Below are positions 13,609 to 13,704 of a stretch of DNA of 13,704 nt, piece after piece (positions within the stretch are counted from its first letter, which is position 1; each line of letters opens with the position of its first letter). The stretch comes from Nannocystaceae bacterium (lineage in GTDB: Bacteria; Myxococcota_A; Polyangia; Nannocystales; Nannocystaceae), in NCBI GenBank assembly GCA_016763875.1, contig JAESSZ010000008.1, positions 1 to 13,704 on the forward strand. The letters run 5' to 3'. The notes below the pieces were generated by a model, which worked only from the letters and a program-made list of their open reading frames with translations, made no database searches and was not told the origin of the DNA. The position numbers and the translations under genes were made by a program.

Positions 13609-13704
13609 AGTCTTCGATTGCGGTTTTTACTCAACTGTATCCGCGAATAAAAACCGGATTCCATGAGTGAGTGCAAAGGGGAAAACGGAGGGATGTGTTT
13701 CGCC
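13609..13704. other. Low-GC tail after the kinase stop; possible mobile element or rearrangement edge
   Basis: The last 100 bases are about 47% GC by hand count, far below the rest of the window. They hold T- and A-runs, a 9-bp inverted repeat (13621-13656), and an ATG at 13663 opening a frame (MSECKGENGGMCFA) to the window edge. The base composition and the early end of the kinase suggest foreign or rearranged DNA. The visible part is too short to name an element. Confidence 0.4.
13621..13656. terminator. 9-bp inverted repeat CGGTTTTTA / TAAAAACCG after the kinase
   Basis: CGGTTTTTA (13621-13629) pairs perfectly with TAAAAACCG (13648-13656) around an 18-nt loop, starting 13 bp after the kinase stop. 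The stem is A/T-rich and no T-run follows on the plus strand, so as a terminator it would be weak. It could equally be a subterminal repeat of an inserted element. Confidence 0.35.

Overview
The window is a GC-rich stretch of bacterial chromosome that most resembles a myxobacterium, probably of the Nannocystis/Plesiocystis/Enhygromyxa group. This placement is inferred from gene content: a secreted protein with a MYXO-CTERM tail (Gly-Cys-x-Cys, membrane helix, Arg run), a Hanks-type Ser/Thr kinase with a transmembrane segment and TPR-like C-terminus, a SWIM-SNF2 helicase, HemJ-type heme synthesis, and several unrecognised lipoproteins. No rRNA, tRNA, CRISPR array or complete mobile element is visible.

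Layout. (1) 1-2007, plus strand: the tail of an unknown gene, queE (7-deazaguanine synthesis) and thrC (threonine synthase), translationally coupled or separated by 3 bp. (2) 2004-2717, minus strand: an unrecognised protein with two tandem helix-turn-helix-like units; its stop codon overlaps that of thrC. (3) 2860-6114, plus strand: a tight run of hemJ, a lipoprotein, a small membrane-protein gene that is frameshifted as read here, cyaY (frataxin), a second lipoprotein and folK. Junctions are mostly ATGA or TGATG overlaps. HemJ and CyaY give the run a heme/iron flavour; the lipoproteins are unexplained. (4) 6122-6982, minus strand: an APH-fold small-molecule kinase. (5) 7055-8206, plus strand: the acidic, repeat-bearing MYXO-CTERM protein. 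(6) 8210-11734, minus strand: a large SWIM-SNF2 ATPase with an acidic 15-bp minisatellite. (7) 11998-13608, plus strand: a membrane Ser/Thr kinase that ends early, just where base composition falls from GC-rich to about 47% GC. An insertion or rearrangement may lie there.

Three patterns cross gene boundaries. First, five genes that start a transcription unit or follow a gap have a TANNNT (-10-like) hexamer 6-9 nt before the start codon, which suggests leaderless or near-leaderless mRNAs. Second, 15-bp in-frame tandem repeats occur in three separate genes. Third, all three convergent gene pairs have between -4 and +7 bp between their stop codons, leaving no room for terminators.

I did not find a clear new defence or biosynthetic system. 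The best candidates for something undescribed are the tandem-HTH protein, the hemJ-cyaY lipoprotein operon with its broken small gene, and the putative leaderless promoter pattern.
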